A stretch of 64,000 nt of DNA. It comes from Henricia sp. BOLD:AAB3569. Taxonomy: Eukaryota > Echinodermata > Asteroidea > Spinulosida > Echinasteridae. Location: NCBI GenBank assembly GCA_037783545.1, contig JBBELK010000959.1, positions 1 through 64,000 on the forward strand, written 5' to 3'. Below are positions 60,712 to 64,000 of this stretch, piece by piece. The notes beneath the pieces were generated by a model. The model ran no database searches. It was given only the letters and a program-made list of their open reading frames with translations, and had not been told where the DNA came from. The translations under genes and the position numbers were made by a program. Each line of letters opens with the position of its first letter. The stretch's first letter is position 1.

Positions 60712-61416
60712 TTTTTCTAAAATGTTTTATTCGTCCGAATAAAACACGCTAACCAGTCCAACGTTGTTACCGATAGAACCAGTGCTTCAGCCGTTGTCGT
60801 TGCCAGTCCAGGTCATTTATCCACTAAGCGTTCGCCGTTATTGCCAAATTTCCTCATTCGTAGTCGTTGCCAGTCCAGGTCATTTATCCACTAAGCGTTC
60901 GCCGTTATTGCCAAATTTCCTCCTTCGTAGTCGTTGCCAGTCCAGGTCATTTATCCACCAATTGTTCGCCGTTATTGCCAAATGTCCTCATTCGTTGTCG
61001 TTGCCAGTCCAGGTCATTTATCCACCAAATTTCCTCATTCGTTGTCGTTGCCAATCTAGGTCAATATCCGGCGAGTATTCTCCATCACAATCATCACCAA
61101 TCTTGGTCGATCGTGTCCGAGTATCAGGTCATATCCTTCGAGAAGCACCACAGGTACATCCTCATAAAACCACAATCGTCACCAGTCCGGGTCTGGAAGA
61201 ATCAAGACCGCAGACTCGGATCCAATCGTGTTCCAAAATTGCATCGGCGTTCCCCGTGACGTACGTACTGGTCACTCCATCATTGAGCAACGTTCCAGGA
61301 CATCACGGGATTCCGCGAAAAACTCCTCCAAACTACCTATGTGCAAGGGTAGTCCTTTGGAAAGCGGTCATCACAGGCCAGCGAGGAAAGAACCCGTACG
61401 CCAACCCGACCGCCCC
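60712..61416 (-). mobile_element. 705-bp retroelement-like insert, copy D
   Basis: Exactly 4282 bp after copy C, with the same structure and junctions. It is the last copy seen; whether the series continues beyond the window is unknown. Confidence 0.65.
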
Positions 61417-64000
61417 AAACTGCGGTGCGTTAACGACCGAGCCAAACTGCGGTGCGTTAACGACAGTCGAATGACTGAGCATGCGCACAACTCAGGAGTA
61501 CCCCAAAGAGGTGTGTACAGACAGCCACGGTTTGCGCGAGAGCAGTCAGGAAGCCTCAACCCAGTTTTTTCTAAACTTTGAAATTTCTCTGCCATTTCCC
61601 GGCGAAAGTCTGTCAATTTTTTATGACAAGTGCGCAATATAGAGAGTTTAGGGCATGCAAAATTTGAAGTTCGTCGGAATATTTTTCGACCTCCAAATTT
61701 GCCGACGTTTGGACCACACTTTGACCAAATTGCCGAGCCAAACTGCGGTGCGTTAACGACAGTCCGAATGACTGAGCATGCGCACAACTCAGGAGTACCC
61801 CAAAGAGGTGTGTACAGACAGCCACGGTTTGCGCGAGAGCAGTCAGGAATCCTCAACCCAGTTTTTTCTAAACTTTGAAATTTCTCTGCCATTTCCCGGC
61901 GAAAGTCTGTCAATTTTTTATGACAAGTGCGCAATATAGAGAGTTTAGGGCATGCAAAATTTGAAGTTCGTCGGAACATTTGTCGACATCCAAATTTGCC
62001 GACGTTTGGACCACACTGCCGAGCCAAACTGCGGTGCGTTAACGACAGTCCGAATGACTGAGCATGCGCACAACTCAGGAGTACCCCAAAGAGGTGTATA
62101 CAGACAGCCACGGTTTGCGCGAGAGCAGTCAGGAAGCCTCAACCCAGTTTTTTCTAAACTTTGAAATTTCTCTGCCATTTCCCGGCGAAAGTCTGTCAAT
62201 TTTTTATGACAAGTGCGCAATATAGAGAGTTTAGGGCATGCAAAATTTGAAGTTCGTCGGAACATTTTTCGACCTCCAAATTTGCCGACGTTTGGACCAC
62301 ACTTTGACCAAATTGCCGAGCCAAACTGCGGTGCGTTAACGACAGTCCGAATGACTGAGCATGCGCACAACTCAGGAGTACACCAAAGAGGTGTGTACAG
62401 ACAGCCACGGTTTGCGCGAGAGCAGTCAGGAAGCCTCAACCCAGTTTTTTCTAAACTTTGAAATTTCTCTGCCATTTCCCGGCGAAAGTCTGTCAATTTG
62501 TTATGACAAGTGCGCAATATAGAGAGTTTAAGGCATGCAAAATTTGAAGTTCGTCGGAACATTTTTCAACCTCCAAATTTGCCGACGTTTGGACCACACT
62601 TTGACCAAATTGCCGAGCCAAACTGCGGTGCGTTAACGACAGTCCGAATGACTGAGCATGCGCACAACTCAGGAGTACACCAAAGAGGTGTATACAGACA
62701 GCCACGGTTTGCTCGAGAGCAGTCAGGAAGCCTCAACCCAGTTTTTTCTAAACTTTGAAATTTCTCTGCCATTTCCCGGCGAAAGTCTGTCAATTTTTTA
62801 TGACAAGTGCGCAATATAGAGAGTTTAGGGCATGCAAAATTTGAAGTTCGTCGGAACATTTTTCGACCTCCAAATTTGCCGACGTTTGGACCACACTTTG
62901 ACCAAATTGCCGAGCCAAACTGCGGTGCGTTAACGACAGTCCGAATGACTGAACATGCGCACAACTCAAGAGTACCCCAAAGAGGTGTGTACAGACAGCC
63001 ACGGTTTGCGCGAGAGCAGTCAGGAAGCCTCAACCCAGTTTTTTCTAAACTTTGAAATTTCTCTGCCATTTCCCGGCGAAAGTCTGTCAATTTTTTATGA
63101 CAGGTGCGCAATATAGAGAGTTTAGGGCATGCAAAATTTGAAGTTCGTCGGAACATTTTTCGACCTCCAAATTTGCCGACGTTTGGACCACACTTTGACC
63201 AAATTGCGGAGCCAAACTGCGGTGCGTTAACGACAGTCCGAATGACTGAGCATGCGCACAACTCAGGAGTACCCCAAAGAGGTGTGTACAGACAGCCACG
63301 GTTTGCGCGAGAGCAGTCAGGAAGCCTCAACCCAGTTTTTTCTAAACTTTGAAATTTCTCTGCCATTTCCCGGCGAAAGTCTGTCAATTTTTTATGACAA
63401 GTGCGCAATATAGAGAGTTTAGGGCATGCAAAATTTGAAGTTCGTCGGAACATTTTTCGACCTCCAAATTTGCCGACGTTTGGACCACACTTTGACCAAA
63501 TTGCCGAGCCAAACTGCGGTGCGTTAACGACAGTCCGAATGACTGAGCATGCGCACAACTCAGGAGTACCCCAAAGAGGTGTATACAGACAGCCACGGTT
63601 TGCGCGAGAGCAGTCAGGAAGCCTCAACCCAGTTTTTTCTAAACTTTGAAATTTCTCTGCCATTTCCCGGCGAAAGTCTGTCAATTTTTTATGACAAGTG
63701 CGCAATATAGAGAGTTTAGGGCATGCAAAATTTGAAGTTCGTCGGAAGATTTTTCGACCTCCAAATTTGCCGACGTTTGGACCACACTTTGACCAAATTG
63801 CCGAGCCAAACTGCGGTGCGTTAACGACAGTCCGAATGACTGAACATGCGCACAACTCAGGAGTACCCCAAAGAGGTGTGTACAGACAGCCACGGTTTGC
63901 GCGAGAGCAGTCAGGAAGCCTCAACCCAGTTTTTTCTAAACTTTGAAATTTCTCTGCCATTTCCCGGCGAAAGTCTGTCAATTGTTTATGACAGGTGCGC
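61417..64000 (+). repeat. 297-bp satellite array, block 8 (about 8.7 monomers, runs off the window)
   Basis: The first four monomers follow the 4282-bp unit order; from about 62700 they no longer do. New variants appear, such as GAGGTGTATACAG (62688, 63582), CTGAACATGCGC (62950, 63841) and GACAGGTGCGC (63099, 63991). The last two recur 891-892 bp apart, suggesting a 3-monomer pattern. The window ends in mid-monomer. Confidence 0.95.

Larger units (their letters stand above)
45000..62705 (+). repeat. 4282-bp higher-order repeat: 705-bp insert plus 12 monomers
   Basis: Insert starts at 47272, 52148, 56430 and 60712 give periods of 4876, 4282 and 4282 bp. The monomers after each insert carry the same ordered variants: an 11-bp deletion giving CACACTGCCGAG, AGTACACCAAAG, TTTAAGGC with TTTTTCAACC, TTCGAACTCC, TTTTGTATGACA and TTCTTTGGAAC. 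The first period is 594 bp longer because the plain/TTTTGTATG pair is present twice (49649-50242, 50243-50836). An insert-less tail of the unit precedes the first insert (45000-47271). The last unit stops matching after about 62700. Confidence 0.9.

Overview
This is eukaryotic, probably animal, repetitive DNA. About 88% of the window is one tandem satellite family: a 297-bp monomer repeated about 189 times, always in the same orientation. The rest consists of mobile elements that landed in the array and, in two cases, were amplified with it. Support for a eukaryote comes from the long satellite with higher-order repeats, a tRNA-derived SINE with Pol III A and B boxes, hAT-like and pogo-like miniature elements, and a spliced-exon-like frame. 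No bacterial gene organisation is visible. An aquatic invertebrate is my guess from the style of the SINE and MITEs; the sequence does not prove it.

Layout: 1-10549 satellite, with a 4-monomer periodicity. 10550-15015 is a 4466-bp element with perfect 34-bp terminal inverted repeats, splitting one monomer. It carries no recognisable transposase and is packed with smaller nested inverted-repeat elements, a tRNA-like relic and two short exon-like frames. 15018-24733 is satellite. A 287-bp minus-strand tRNA-derived SINE with a 12-bp target duplication lies at 24734-25020, and an identical copy at 28304-28590; both belong to a 3570-bp tandem duplication covering about 23080-30219. 30-47 kb is satellite with 3-, 4-, 8- and 9-monomer higher-order patterns. 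From 47272 onward a 705-bp insert occurs four times (47272, 52148, 56430, 60712), each followed by 12-14 monomers. This forms a higher-order repeat of 4282 bp, the first copy being 594 bp longer because it holds two extra monomers.

No conventional protein-coding gene is supported. The many long open frames over the array exist because 297 is exactly 99 codons, so one stop-free minus-strand frame runs on until a T-tract length change breaks it. Most predicted starts there are GTG or TTG. Nothing in the window is a recognisable metabolic, defence or regulatory operon. Its interest lies in satellite evolution: inserted retroelements captured into higher-order units, a partial CENP-B-box-like motif in each monomer, and a large TIR element with possible gene fragments.
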